From assembly GCF_034120055.1 (NCBI RefSeq), contig NZ_CP139368.1, positions 2,542,001 through 2,606,000 on the forward strand: a stretch of 64,000 nucleotides of DNA. Reading direction: 5' to 3'. A model generated the notes under the pieces. The model saw only the letters and a program-made list of their open reading frames with translations. It was not told the origin of the DNA and made no database searches. The stretch is from Microbacterium rhizosphaerae (GTDB lineage Bacteria; Actinomycetota; Actinomycetes; Actinomycetales; Microbacteriaceae). This document shows positions 49,825-58,547 of the stretch, one piece after another; the stretch's first letter is position 1; each line of letters opens with the position of its first letter. The translations under genes were made by a program, and so were the position numbers.

Positions 49825-49961
49825 CGCCCGGGCCGCAGGCCCGCGGCATCCATCTCCCGGTTCTGATGCGCCGGTCGTGGGCTCACGCCATAATCGCTTC
49901 TATCGGTCGCGTTCTCGCGATCGGAGGCTGCGCTGCAGCGCCCTTCTAACTAGGAGTGTCT

Positions 49962-50351
49962 ATGGGCTTTGGGTCCAACCTCGGGGACATCATCTGGATC
50001 TTCCTCTGGTCGTTCTTCTTCATCGTCTACCTCATGGTGCTGTTCTCGATCCTGTCGGATCTGTTCCGCGACCACTCGCTCAACGGCTGGTGGAAGGCCG
50101 TCTGGATCATCTTCCTGATCTTCGTCCCGTTCCTCACCGCGCTGATCTACCTCATCGCGCGGGGTCAGGGCATGGCGGAGCGCGGCATGAAGCAGGCCGC
50201 CGCGGCCAAGAAGCAGCAGGATGCGTACATCCAGCAGGTCGCGGGCTCGTCGAGCGCGACCGATCAGATCGCGCAGGCGAAGGCGCTGCTCGACGCGGGC
50301 ACGATCACCCAGGCCGAGTTCGACCAGCTGAAGGCCAAGGCGCTCAGCTGA
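49962..50351 (+). CDS. Membrane protein with PLDc_N and SHOCT domains
   Basis: 129 residues from the ATG at 49962, with AGGAG at ideal spacing. Two membrane helices (DIIWIFLWSFFFIVYLMVLF and AVWIIFLIFVPFLTALIYLI) form the PLDc_N-type hairpin. A coiled segment with AAAAKKQQ follows, then the SHOCT motif at the C-terminus (QIAQAKALLDAGTITQAEFDQLKAKAL). SHOCT is a short oligomerisation helix found in many membrane proteins. No specific function known. A CATAAT sequence upstream may be part of the promoter. Confidence 0.88.
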   Translation: MGFGSNLGDIIWIFLWSFFFIVYLMVLFSILSDLFRDHSLNGWWKAVWIIFLIFVPFLTALIYLIARGQGMAERGMKQAAAAKKQQDAYIQQVAGSSSATDQIAQAKALLDAGTITQAEFDQLKAKALS

Positions 50352-50367
50352 GCCGAGACGCTCGTCC

Positions 50368-50410
50368 GGGAGCGCCCCTGTCCGCCTACGGGTAGACGGG
50401 GGCGCTTCCC
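50368..50410. terminator. Hairpin between the convergent SHOCT and PHP genes
   Basis: GGGAGCGCCCC (50368-50378) can pair with GGGGCGCTTCCC (50399-50410). It overlaps the last codons of the PHP gene and has no T-run, so termination is only likely. Confidence 0.45.
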
Positions 50411-51252
50411 GTTGCGCGGCCGACGATGCGCGCGACCATGTCGTCGTCCGTCGTGTGCTCTCCCGGCACATTCGGCTTGCCCTGACCGTGGTAGTCGCTC
50501 GAGCCCGTCACGATGAGGTCGCGGTCGGCGACGACACGGCTCAGGATGCGGATCCCCTCCGCCGTGTTCTCACGGTGGCCGAGCTCGAATCCGGCCAGGC
50601 CCGCATCGAGCATCTCGGTCAGGAGCGGCCGCGGCAGCACGCCCGCCCGGCCGGCGGGGTGCGCGATGATCGGCACTCCCCCGGCTCCCGCGACACGCGA
50701 GACCGCGGTGACCGGGTCGGGCGCGTACAGCGCCACGTAGTAGTCGCTGCGCGGGCTGAGGATGCCGCCGAAGGCCTCCGCCCGGTCTCGCACGTAGCCA
50801 CGGGCGACGAGCGCATCGGCGATGTGCGGACGACCGACGGTCGCGCCATCGGAGGTCTGCGCGGCGATGTCGGCCCATGTCAGGTCGTAGTCGCGGCCGA
50901 TGCGTGCGGCCATCTCCTGTGCTCGGGTCAGCCGCGAGTCGCGGATGCGCTCGGTGAGCGCGCGCAGAGGAGCATCGTCGGGATCGACGAGATAGGCGAG
51001 CACGTGCACGCTGCGCCATTCCCAGCGCGACGACAGCTCCATGCCGGGCAGGAGCGTCATGCCGAGTGACGTGGCGGCCTCGGCCGCCTCCGCCCACCCG
51101 GATGTCGTGTCGTGATCGGTGAGCGCGACCGTGCGCAGTCCGTGGCGGTGCGCCGCCGCCATGACGTCGGCGGGAGGCTCCGTGCCGTCCGAGACCGCCG
51201 AATGCAGGTGGAGATCGCTCGGTCCCTCGAACCTGTGCGCAGCGGCCGCCAT
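50386..51252 (-). CDS. PHP-domain phosphoesterase
   Basis: 288 residues. Metal-binding motifs of the PHP superfamily are present: SDLHLHSAVSDGT, LTDHDTTSGW, a GMELSS glutamate, IIAHPAGRAG and GSSDYHGQGK. Stand-alone members of this type hydrolyse 5'-phosphates of small nucleotides, for example AMP or 3',5'-nucleoside bisphosphate; substrate here is inferred. The GGAGG touching the ATG is too close to be a ribosome-binding site, and a TACCCT box 6 bases upstream points to a leaderless message. Confidence 0.9.
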   Translation of the reverse strand: MAAAAHRFEGPSDLHLHSAVSDGTEPPADVMAAAHRHGLRTVALTDHDTTSGWAEAAEAATSLGMTLLPGMELSSRWEWRSVHVLAYLVDPDDAPLRALTERIRDSRLTRAQEMAARIGRDYDLTWADIAAQTSDGATVGRPHIADALVARGYVRDRAEAFGGILSPRSDYYVALYAPDPVTAVSRVAGAGGVPIIAHPAGRAGVLPRPLLTEMLDAGLAGFELGHRENTAEGIRILSRVVADRDLIVTGSSDYHGQGKPNVPGEHTTDDDMVARIVGRATGSAPVYP

Positions 51253-51258
51253 CCTCCG

Positions 51259-51264
51259 AGGGTA
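51259..51264 (-). promoter_or_regulatory. -10 box of a leaderless promoter for the PHP gene
   Basis: TACCCT on the minus strand, then CGGAGG and ATG at 51252; the same spacer hexamer as in the DUF3039 promoter. Confidence 0.5.
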
Positions 51265-51356
51265 TCGGGCCCGGCGACGGGCGTGCGGACGTGCGACAGG
51301 AGTCCGCATCCACGCCGCACCCCACGTCTGCTCACGACTTGTCCAGGCTCCTCGCC

Positions 51357-51362
51357 TAGAGT
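51357..51362 (+). promoter_or_regulatory. -10 box of a leaderless promoter for the EEP gene
   Basis: TAGAGT, then 7 bases and GTG at 51370. Confidence 0.5.
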
Positions 51363-51369
51363 CGCGAGA

Positions 51370-52395
51370 GTGTTGCGCGTGCTCGGGATCGTCGTGTCGC
51401 TCGCATGTGCGGCCGTTGTCCTGGTCCTGACCTGGCCGCAGCTGCTGAGGCTCGAGCGCACGTATCCGTTCGCCCAGACCGTCGCCTTCCGGGGCATCGC
51501 GGTGGGTGTGTGCGCAGCGCTGTGCCTCGTGCTCCTGCTGGTCGCGATCATCCGTCCCGTGCGTCCTCTCGCGCTGGCCCTCGCGGCCGTGGTGGGCATC
51601 GCCGCAGTCGGCGGCGTGGCTGTCCTCATGACCCGCGGCGTGGGCACCGACGCGCTGCCCGCCAAGGGCGCCAAGAGCATCCGCGTCCTCACCTGGAACA
51701 CGGCGGGCGCCGCGACCAGTGCCCAGACGATCGCCCAGACGGCGGTGGCGATGGATGCCGACATCGTGACGCTGCCGGAGACGACGATCGAGACCGGCGA
51801 GAAGGTCGCGCTGGCGATGCGGGCGATGAATCACCGCATGTGGGCGTACCACACGCAGTACGGCGAGCACGGATGGGATGCGAGCTCCACCACTCTGCTC
51901 ATCTCGCCCCGGCTGGGTGACTACGCGGTCGTCGCGTCGTCGGTGAACGGGTCGACCGGCACCTCCACCGTGCCGAGCGTGGTCGCGATGCCGGTGAACG
52001 GCATGGGGCCGGTCGTCGTCGCCGCGCACGCCGTCGCCCCCCGCGCCGAGTACGTCGCGCGGTGGCAGTCGGATCTGCGGTGGCTGGCCGATCAGTGCGC
52101 GTCGGCGGATGTCATCATGGCGGGCGACTTCAACGCGACCATCGACCATATGAGCGGCCTCGGCGTGAAGGACGCCACGCTCGGCAGGTGCACGGATGCC
52201 GCGAGCCGCACGGGCAACGGAGCGGTGGGCACATGGCCCACCTCGCTGCCCGCGCTCCTCGGCTCTCCCATCGACCATGTCATGACCACGACGACCTGGC
52301 GTCCCAGCGGGTCGGTCGTGCTCCGGTCGCTCGACGGCTCCGGCAGCGACCACCGGCCGCTCGTCGTCCAGCTGGAGCCCGCGAGCGGCGGCTGA
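51370..52395 (+). CDS. Membrane-anchored endonuclease/exonuclease/phosphatase family protein
   Basis: 341 residues. Three N-terminal membrane helices (~1-105) precede an EEP domain exposed outside the membrane. Active-site segments are VLTWNTAG, TLPETT (metal-binding Glu), AGDFNATIDH (catalytic Asp and Asn) and the C-terminal GSDHRPLVVQL. Membrane EEP proteins act on phospholipids, sugar phosphates or extracellular DNA; nothing here decides which. The next gene (aminopeptidase P) starts 39 bases downstream. Confidence 0.88.
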   Translation: MLRVLGIVVSLACAAVVLVLTWPQLLRLERTYPFAQTVAFRGIAVGVCAALCLVLLLVAIIRPVRPLALALAAVVGIAAVGGVAVLMTRGVGTDALPAKGAKSIRVLTWNTAGAATSAQTIAQTAVAMDADIVTLPETTIETGEKVALAMRAMNHRMWAYHTQYGEHGWDASSTTLLISPRLGDYAVVASSVNGSTGTSTVPSVVAMPVNGMGPVVVAAHAVAPRAEYVARWQSDLRWLADQCASADVIMAGDFNATIDHMSGLGVKDATLGRCTDAASRTGNGAVGTWPTSLPALLGSPIDHVMTTTTWRPSGSVVLRSLDGSGSDHRPLVVQLEPASGG

Positions 52396-52433
52396 CCTGC
52401 GGCGGCACCCTCACGGGGTGCGAGGATGGAGGG

Positions 52434-53873
52434 ATGAACCCAGGCGACGGCGCCACGAGCGCACCCACGGCAGAGGCCACCCAGGCCACGGAGTCGAGCG
52501 CGGACACGAACACCAATCGGCGGCAGCCCTTCCCGCAGGGCTTCCTCGACAGCATCTCGTCCGGCTGGTCCTCTCGCCCGGAGTCCGCGCCGCTCCCCCG
52601 GGCACAGGCATCCTTCGCGGCCGCCCGTCGCGCACGCGTGTCGGAGGCGTTCCCCGGCAAGCGTCTGGTGATCCCCGCCGGCGAGCCGAAGCAGCGCAGC
52701 AACGACACCGACTATCCCTTCCGCGCGCACTCCGCGTTCTCGCACCTCACGGGCTGGGGCGCGGACTCCGAGGCGGGCGCCGTACTCGTGTTCGAGCCGC
52801 GCGACGCCGCCGGCGGGCACGACGTCACCCTTCACTTCCGCGAGCGCGCCGACCGCACGACGTCGGAGTTCTACTCGGACGCCTCGATCGGCGAGTTCTG
52901 GATCGGGCCTCGCGCGGCGCTCGACGCCGTGGCCGTGGACCTGGGCATCCCGACGGCCCACATCGATCGCTTCGAGTCGCACGACGGCGACCTCGTCCTG
53001 GATGAGGATGACGCGCTCACGCGCTTCGTGTCCGAGCTGCGTTTCGTCAAGGACGACTACGAGATCGAGCAGATGCGCCTCGCGGTGGATGTCACTGCGG
53101 CCGGCTTCGACGACATCGTGCGCGAGCTGCCCGCCATCCTCGAGCACCCCCGCGGCGAACGCGTCGTCGAGGGCGTCTTCCACCGGCGCGCGCGCAGCGA
53201 CGGGAACGGCGAGGGCTACGACACGATCGCGGCATCCGGCCCGCACGCGTGCTACCTGCACTGGACGCGCAACGACGGCGCCGTCATGCCGGGCGATCTC
53301 ATCCTGATCGACGCGGGCGTCGAAGTCGACAGCCTCTACACCGCCGACATCACCCGTACGCTCCCGGTCTCCGGCCGGTTCACGGATGTGCAGCGGCGCG
53401 TGTACGAGACCGTTCGCGAGGCCGCCGACGCGGCGTTCGCGGCCGCGCGCCCCGGCGTACGGTTCCGCGACGTGCACGCGGCGGCGATGGAGGTCATCGC
53501 CCGCCGCGTCGCCGAGTGGGGGCTGCTGCCCGTCACCGCCGAGGAGGCGCTGGACGCCGACCGCGGCGGCCAGCACCGCCGCTACATGGTGCACGGCACG
53601 AGTCACCACCTCGGCATCGACGTGCACGACTGCGCCCAGGCGCGTCGCGAGATGTACTACGACGGACTGCTCGAACCGGGAATGGTGTTCACGATCGAGC
53701 CGGGACTGTACTTCCAGATCGACGATCTCACCGTGCCCGAGGAACTGCGCGGCATCGGCGTCCGCATCGAGGACGACATCCTCATGACTGCCGACGGTCC
53801 CGTGAACCTCTCCGCCGGCATCCCGCGGACGGCGGACGAGGTCGAGGCCTGGATCGCGGCTGCGTCCGCGTGA
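52434..53873 (+). CDS. pepP: Xaa-Pro aminopeptidase (M24B)
   Basis: 479 residues from the ATG at 52434. The N-terminal domain (~50-215) has the AMP_N pattern (RAHSAFSHLTGWG). The pita-bread domain carries the dimetal ligands: two Asp in LILIDAGVEVDSLYTADITRT, His in GTSHHLGIDVHD, Glu in FTIEPGLYF and Glu in GVRIEDDIL. It removes N-terminal residues preceding proline from peptides. It is coupled to the following gamma-glutamyltransferase gene by a GTGA overlap, suggesting a shared peptide-recycling role. Confidence 0.94.
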   Translation: MNPGDGATSAPTAEATQATESSADTNTNRRQPFPQGFLDSISSGWSSRPESAPLPRAQASFAAARRARVSEAFPGKRLVIPAGEPKQRSNDTDYPFRAHSAFSHLTGWGADSEAGAVLVFEPRDAAGGHDVTLHFRERADRTTSEFYSDASIGEFWIGPRAALDAVAVDLGIPTAHIDRFESHDGDLVLDEDDALTRFVSELRFVKDDYEIEQMRLAVDVTAAGFDDIVRELPAILEHPRGERVVEGVFHRRARSDGNGEGYDTIAASGPHACYLHWTRNDGAVMPGDLILIDAGVEVDSLYTADITRTLPVSGRFTDVQRRVYETVREAADAAFAAARPGVRFRDVHAAAMEVIARRVAEWGLLPVTAEEALDADRGGQHRRYMVHGTSHHLGIDVHDCAQARREMYYDGLLEPGMVFTIEPGLYFQIDDLTVPEELRGIGVRIEDDILMTADGPVNLSAGIPRTADEVEAWIAAASA

Positions 53874-55693
53874 GCGCGCCGACGTACACCGCACCGGCCG
53901 CCTTCACCACCCGTCCGACCCTGACGGGGTCGTTCGGGATGGCGGCATCCACCCACTGGATCGCGACGGGCGTCGCCCAGGGAGTCCTCGAGCGCGGCGG
54001 GAACGCCTTCGATGCGGTCGTCGCGGGGGGCTTCGCGCTCCATCTGGTCGAGCCGCACCTCAACGGCCCCGGCGGCGATCTCGTGGGGATCTTCGCGACC
54101 GCGGCCGAGCCGAGCCGCCCCGTCGTCCTGATGGGTCAGGGACCGGCACCGGCCGGCGCCACGATCGACCACTACCGTGCCGAGGGCCTCGACCTCGTGC
54201 CCGGCGCCGGCGGCCTCGCCGCGGCGATCCCGGGTGCCGTGGACGCATGGCTGCTGCTGCTCCGCGCCCACGGCACGGCGACGGTGGAGGAGGTACTGCG
54301 GCCCACGATCGAGTACGCGCGCCGCGGAGTCCCCCTCTCCGCGAGCGCCGCGGCGACGATCGCCCGCGTCGCGGAGCTGTTCGCCGACCAGTGGCCCTCC
54401 TCGGCCGCCCTCTGGACGCCAGGCGGCCGCATCCCCGCCGAGGGCGACCTCGTGCGCAACCCCGCCTACGCCGACGTGCTCGAGCGGCTGGTGGCGGCAT
54501 CCATCGGCCACGGCGATCGCGGCGCGGGCATCGATGCCGCGCGCGACCTCTGGGCCGAGCTCGTCGGGACCGAGGCGTCCGCGTTCCTCGCGACCCCGCA
54601 CCGCCACTCGTCGGGCACCGATCACGCCGCCGTCATCCGAGCGGAGGACGTCGCCGGCTTCCGCGCCGGGTTCGAGGATGCCGTGACCGCGCCCTTCCGC
54701 GGTCACGTCGTCGCGAAGGCCGGGTCCTGGTCGCAGGGGCCGGCGCTGCTCGAGGCGCTGCGCATCCTCGATCCCCTTCCCGACGCGTCGCTCGATCCGT
54801 CGACGGCACGTGGCGCGCACACCGTCGTCGAGGTGCTCAAGCTCGCTCTCGCCGACCGCGACGCGCTCTTCGGCGACGGCGCGCCCGTCGACGACCTGCT
54901 GGGCGACGATTACATCGCCGTGCGCCGCGCCGAGCTCGGCGAGGATGCTTCGCACGAGTGGCGACCGGGCAGCCCGGAGGGCCGCATCCCGTTCCGGCCG
55001 CCGCTGAGCACCGAGCACGGGCCGGACGACGACGACTCCCTCGGCGTCGGCGAGCCCACCGTGCAGGGCACGGGCGAGCCGACCGTCCTGGCCACGGGCG
55101 AGACGCGCGGCGACACGTGCCACATCGACGTCGTGGACCGCTGGGGCAACATCGTCGCCGTGACGCCGTCGGGCGGGTGGCTGCAGTCGTCGCCCACGAT
55201 CCCGTCGCTCGGCTTCTGCCTGGGAACGCGTCTGCAGATGATGTGGCTCGATGAATCGGCGCCCTCGGCTCTCCGGCCGGGAGCGCGTCCGCGGACCACG
55301 CTCACGCCCACGCTCGTGCTGCGCGACGGTGCCGCGGTCATGGCCATCGGGACGCCCGGCGGAGATCAGCAGGAGCAGTGGCAGCTGCCGGCGCTGCTGC
55401 GCATGCTCGTCGGCGGCTATGCGCCTCAGCAGGCCATCGACGCTCCGACCCTCCACACCACCGCGCTCGTCGACTCGTTCTGGCCGCGCACCTGGACGCC
55501 CGCGGGCGTCGTGGCGGAGGGCCGGCTCGGCGCGGAGGTCATCGCCGGGCTGCGCCGTCGCGGGCACGACGTCGCAGTCTCGGGAGACTGGTCGCTCGGA
55601 CGCCTGTCGGCCGTGGGCATCGACCGCGCCACGGGGCAGCTCTGGGCTGCCGCGAATCCGCGCGGCGCGCTCGGCTACGCCGCCGGCCGCTGA
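53870..55693 (+). CDS. Gamma-glutamyltransferase-family Ntn hydrolase
   Basis: 607 residues from a GTG at 53870. Family features include GGNAFDAVVAGGFALHLVEPHLNGPGGD, GAVDAWL, KAGSWSQGPALLEALRIL and the autoprocessing site with nucleophile Thr in GDTCHIDVVDRWGNIV, followed by GFCLGTRLQMMWL and GTPGGDQQEQWQL. It lacks a signal peptide, so it is likely cytoplasmic, and the DTCH context marks the acylase-like branch (related to cephalosporin-type acylases) rather than classical Ggt. The paired aminopeptidase P suggests peptide or gamma-glutamyl amide breakdown. Confidence 0.88.
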   Translation: MSAPTYTAPAAFTTRPTLTGSFGMAASTHWIATGVAQGVLERGGNAFDAVVAGGFALHLVEPHLNGPGGDLVGIFATAAEPSRPVVLMGQGPAPAGATIDHYRAEGLDLVPGAGGLAAAIPGAVDAWLLLLRAHGTATVEEVLRPTIEYARRGVPLSASAAATIARVAELFADQWPSSAALWTPGGRIPAEGDLVRNPAYADVLERLVAASIGHGDRGAGIDAARDLWAELVGTEASAFLATPHRHSSGTDHAAVIRAEDVAGFRAGFEDAVTAPFRGHVVAKAGSWSQGPALLEALRILDPLPDASLDPSTARGAHTVVEVLKLALADRDALFGDGAPVDDLLGDDYIAVRRAELGEDASHEWRPGSPEGRIPFRPPLSTEHGPDDDDSLGVGEPTVQGTGEPTVLATGETRGDTCHIDVVDRWGNIVAVTPSGGWLQSSPTIPSLGFCLGTRLQMMWLDESAPSALRPGARPRTTLTPTLVLRDGAAVMAIGTPGGDQQEQWQLPALLRMLVGGYAPQQAIDAPTLHTTALVDSFWPRTWTPAGVVAEGRLGAEVIAGLRRRGHDVAVSGDWSLGRLSAVGIDRATGQLWAAANPRGALGYAAGR

Positions 55694-55738
55694 ACGCCCC
55701 CGGGGACTGCTCGATGCCCGAGCAGCTTCCGGCGCCCT

Positions 55739-56431
55739 TCACACCCTGCGCTCTGCGACGAGGCGAACCCGGAGGAAGCGCTCCACGCGCTCGGCGATCT
55801 CGGCCGCGAGGTCGGCGGGCGCGGCCTTCCGGCCCTTGACGTCGAACCCGTGGCCGCCGGGCGCCCACTCGAGCACTGCGTCCTGACACGAGGCGACGGC
55901 TTGTTCGAGCTGGTCGTGCGGGTCGACGAACGGGTCGCTCTCCCCCGACAGGAACAGCTGCGGCGCGGTGATCGACGGCAGGTGCTCGACCCGCGGGCTG
56001 TCCGGGCGGCCCGGCGGATGCAGGGGGTACCCGAGGTACACGAGAGCGGCCGGCTCGATCGCTCCCGCCGCGGCCGCCATCGAGGCCATCCGACCGCCGT
56101 ACGAGCGGCCCGAGGCGACGACCGGCACGCCCGGAACGGCCTCGCGCAGCGCCGCGTCGGCCGCCGCCCACGTGGCGACCGCGTGGGCCGGGGGTCCCGG
56201 CATCCGTCGCCCTGCTTCGGAGTAGGGGAAGTTGAACCGCATCGCGGCGACGCCGTGCGCCGCCATGGCGGCCGCGAATCCGGCGATGAACGGGTGGTCC
56301 ATACGGGTGCCCGCCCCGTGCGCGATCCCGATCGCCGCCCACGGCTCGTCGGGCACGGCGAGCATCGCGGATACGACCGCCTCCCCCGCGGGCAATGCCA
56401 CGGTCAGGCTGCTCGGCGTCTCCTGATCCAC
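55739..56431 (-). CDS. Alpha/beta-hydrolase (KANL3/Tex30-like)
   Basis: 230 residues from a GTG at 56431. The early oxyanion region is IAHGAGTRMDHPF, the nucleophile elbow ASGRSYGGRMASM, the acid SGESDPFVD and the histidine PGGHGFDVKG. This HGAG...GRSYGGRM combination is typical of small bacterial KANL3/Tex30 hydrolases of unknown substrate. It lies downstream of the stress-protein gene on the same strand, 27 bases away, and is probably cotranscribed. Confidence 0.88.
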   Translation of the reverse strand: MDQETPSSLTVALPAGEAVVSAMLAVPDEPWAAIGIAHGAGTRMDHPFIAGFAAAMAAHGVAAMRFNFPYSEAGRRMPGPPAHAVATWAAADAALREAVPGVPVVASGRSYGGRMASMAAAAGAIEPAALVYLGYPLHPPGRPDSPRVEHLPSITAPQLFLSGESDPFVDPHDQLEQAVASCQDAVLEWAPGGHGFDVKGRKAAPADLAAEIAERVERFLRVRLVAERRV

Positions 56432-56458
56432 CCTCGCATCATGCCGTACTCGCGTCGG

Positions 56459-57160
56459 TCAGCGCTCGGAGTCCGCACCGCTCCCCCCGGCTGTTCCGTC
56501 GTCATCGGCGCCCGGGCGATCCGCCTGCCCTGCCTCGACGTGCCCCGGCGCGGACGCGTCGTCCTCGGGCGTGATCCGTTCGCCGTAGCGCGGCGGCTCC
56601 GCCTGCCAGGCTGTCGCGTCCTGCTCGGGGGGCGCGGGTGGGGCCGCACCGGCCGCCTGCTCGGTCGACGCGGGAACCCGCGGCGGGATTGCGCCCGCCT
56701 GCGCACCGATCACCTGGCGGGCGCGATGGATGCTGTCCGGCCGCACCGTGACGTCGTAGTGGTCCGCGACCACCTGCATGACGGAGGCGTAATCGCGCCT
56801 GCGGCGCACCATCGCGTAGGTGAGGAGCGAGAACAGCATGCCGACCGCGATGCCGACGAACAGCACGCCGACGAACGCCTGGATCGGCACCGAGCTGTTG
56901 CCGAGCACGAAGACCGCCGAGAACAGCAGACCGATCAGCACGCCGTTGATCGCACCGGAACGCGCGGCGGCCGCGTAGCCGAGACGGCCCGTCACCCGCT
57001 CGATCGATCGCAGCCCGTACCCGACGATGGCGATCTCCTTGGCCGGGATGTCGCCGGCGATCAGGGTCGAGACGGCCTTCTGCGCCGCGTCGTACGTGGG
57101 GAAGCTCGCGATGCTCTCCCCCGCCTCGGCAGCGTTCGGCGATCCACCCATCATCGTCAT
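56459..57160 (-). CDS. General stress protein 17M-like membrane protein
   Basis: 233 residues from the ATG at 57160. Residues ~15-60 (IASFPTYDAAQKAVSTLIAGDIPAKEIAIVGYGLRSIERVTGR) match the ferredoxin-like GSP17M/YflT domain of general stress proteins. Two membrane helices follow (~70-115), the loop includes RRRRDYAS and the C-terminal ~75 residues are disordered, rich in Pro, Ala and Asp. Function unknown. It diverges from the MgtE-N gene. Confidence 0.82.
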   Translation of the reverse strand: MTMMGGSPNAAEAGESIASFPTYDAAQKAVSTLIAGDIPAKEIAIVGYGLRSIERVTGRLGYAAAARSGAINGVLIGLLFSAVFVLGNSSVPIQAFVGVLFVGIAVGMLFSLLTYAMVRRRRDYASVMQVVADHYDVTVRPDSIHRARQVIGAQAGAIPPRVPASTEQAAGAAPPAPPEQDATAWQAEPPRYGERITPEDDASAPGHVEAGQADRPGADDDGTAGGSGADSER

Positions 57161-57260
57161 GCCCCCATCCTCCCATGAGCGTCCGGCGCGCCCCGATGCA
57201 CCTCCCCTGAGGACACCCGGAGCGCCGGTCACAGGCACCTGGGGCCGGCAACCCGCGCAC

Positions 57261-57266
57261 TACGCT
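57261..57266 (+). promoter_or_regulatory. -10 box of a leaderless promoter for the MgtE-N operon
   Basis: TACGCT, then GGTTCC and GTG at 57273. Confidence 0.5.
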
Positions 57267-57272
57267 GGTTCC

Positions 57273-58547
57273 GTGAGTACGCAGAGGGTTTTCGTCGCGC
57301 GCCTGTCCGGGTGCTCGGTCTTCGACCCCGCGGGCGACCGGCTCGGCAAGGTCCGGGATGTCGTCGTCATCTACCGAAAAGCCGATCCGCCGCGCGTCAT
57401 CGGACTCGTCGTCGAGATCCCGGGTCGGCGGAATGTCTTCGTCTCGATCGGACGCGTGACCTCGATCGCGACCGGGCAGGTCATCACGACCGGGCTCATC
57501 AATGTGCGCCGCTTCCAGCAGCGCGGTGGCGAGGTCCGCGTGATGGCCGAGCTGGTCGGCCGCAAGGTCTTCCTCGCCGACCGCACGCAGGCCGTCATCG
57601 AGGATGTCGCGATCGAGCGCAGCCGCACCGGCGAGTGGGATGTCGGTCAGCTCTTCCTGCGCAAGCCGAAGACGAGCGCATCCCCCTTCGCGAAAGGCCC
57701 GACCACCTTCGCGTCCTGGTCCGACGTGCGCGAGAGCCAGGACCCGGGCGAGGCGCAGTCGGCCGAGCAGCTGGTCGCGACCTACAGCGAGCTCAAGCCC
57801 GCCGACCTCGCCAACACCCTCCTCGACCTTCCCGAAGATCGACTGATCGAGGTCGCCGAGGAGCTCCCCGACGACCGTCTCGCCGACGCCCTCGAGGAGA
57901 TGCCGGAGGACGACCAGATGCACATCCTCGAGCAGCTCGGCGACGAGCGGGCCGCCGACATCCTGGATGCGATGGAGCCCGATGACGCGGCCGACCTCCT
58001 CGGTCAGCTGCCGGAGGCACGCAGCGAGCAGCTCCTCGAGCTCATGGAGCCGGAGGAGGCGGAGGACGTCCGCGCGCTCCTGAAATACGGGCCGGACACG
58101 GCGGGCGGTCTCATGACGCCGGAGCCGATCGTCCTGTCCGCGGACGCGACGGTCGCCGAGGCACTGGCCCTCATCCGTCGTCACGAGCTGCATCCCGCGC
58201 TCGCCGCGGCGGTGTTCGTCACGCTGCCTCCCTACGAGACGCCCACCGGGCGCCTGCTCGGCACCGTCCACTTCCAGCGGATGCTGCGCTACCCGCCGCA
58301 CGAGCGGCTCGGCGCGATCATCGACGACACCCTCGACCCGGTGCCCGCCACCTCCTCCGCCGCCGAGGTCGCGCGCCTGCTCGCCAGCTACAACCTCGTC
58401 TCCCTGCCCGTCATCGACCAGGCGCACCGCCTCGTCGGCGCGGTCAGCGTCGACGACGTCCTCGACTACCTCCTGCCCGATGACTGGCGCACGCACGACG
58501 CGGAAGAGGTGGATGCCGCGCCCACGACTCGAACGGGGGGCCGTTGA
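57273..58547 (+). CDS. Soluble PRC-barrel/MgtE-N/CBS protein
   Basis: 424 residues. Two PRC-barrel-like segments (~1-140) precede an MgtE_N helical domain (~160-285; repeated EEMPEDDQMHILEQL and LLELMEPEEAEDVRALL patterns) and a pair of CBS domains (~285-405; GGLMTPEP, LPVIDQAHRLVGAVSVDDVLDYL). There is no transmembrane channel domain, so this is a cytoplasmic magnesium-sensor module rather than an MgtE transporter. It heads an operon with DUF1003 and Mrp; the DUF1003 membrane protein may be its partner. Confidence 0.9.
   Translation: MSTQRVFVARLSGCSVFDPAGDRLGKVRDVVVIYRKADPPRVIGLVVEIPGRRNVFVSIGRVTSIATGQVITTGLINVRRFQQRGGEVRVMAELVGRKVFLADRTQAVIEDVAIERSRTGEWDVGQLFLRKPKTSASPFAKGPTTFASWSDVRESQDPGEAQSAEQLVATYSELKPADLANTLLDLPEDRLIEVAEELPDDRLADALEEMPEDDQMHILEQLGDERAADILDAMEPDDAADLLGQLPEARSEQLLELMEPEEAEDVRALLKYGPDTAGGLMTPEPIVLSADATVAEALALIRRHELHPALAAAVFVTLPPYETPTGRLLGTVHFQRMLRYPPHERLGAIIDDTLDPVPATSSAAEVARLLASYNLVSLPVIDQAHRLVGAVSVDDVLDYLLPDDWRTHDAEEVDAAPTTRTGGR

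Noticed and set aside
49828..49843. Terminator after the DEAD-box helicase
   Set aside because: CGGGCC-GCA-GGCCCG is only a 6-bp stem without a T-run and is common by chance in this base composition.
57273..58547. MgtE magnesium transporter
   Set aside because: The five-helix channel domain is absent; only the soluble MgtE-N and CBS parts, with PRC-like segments, are encoded.
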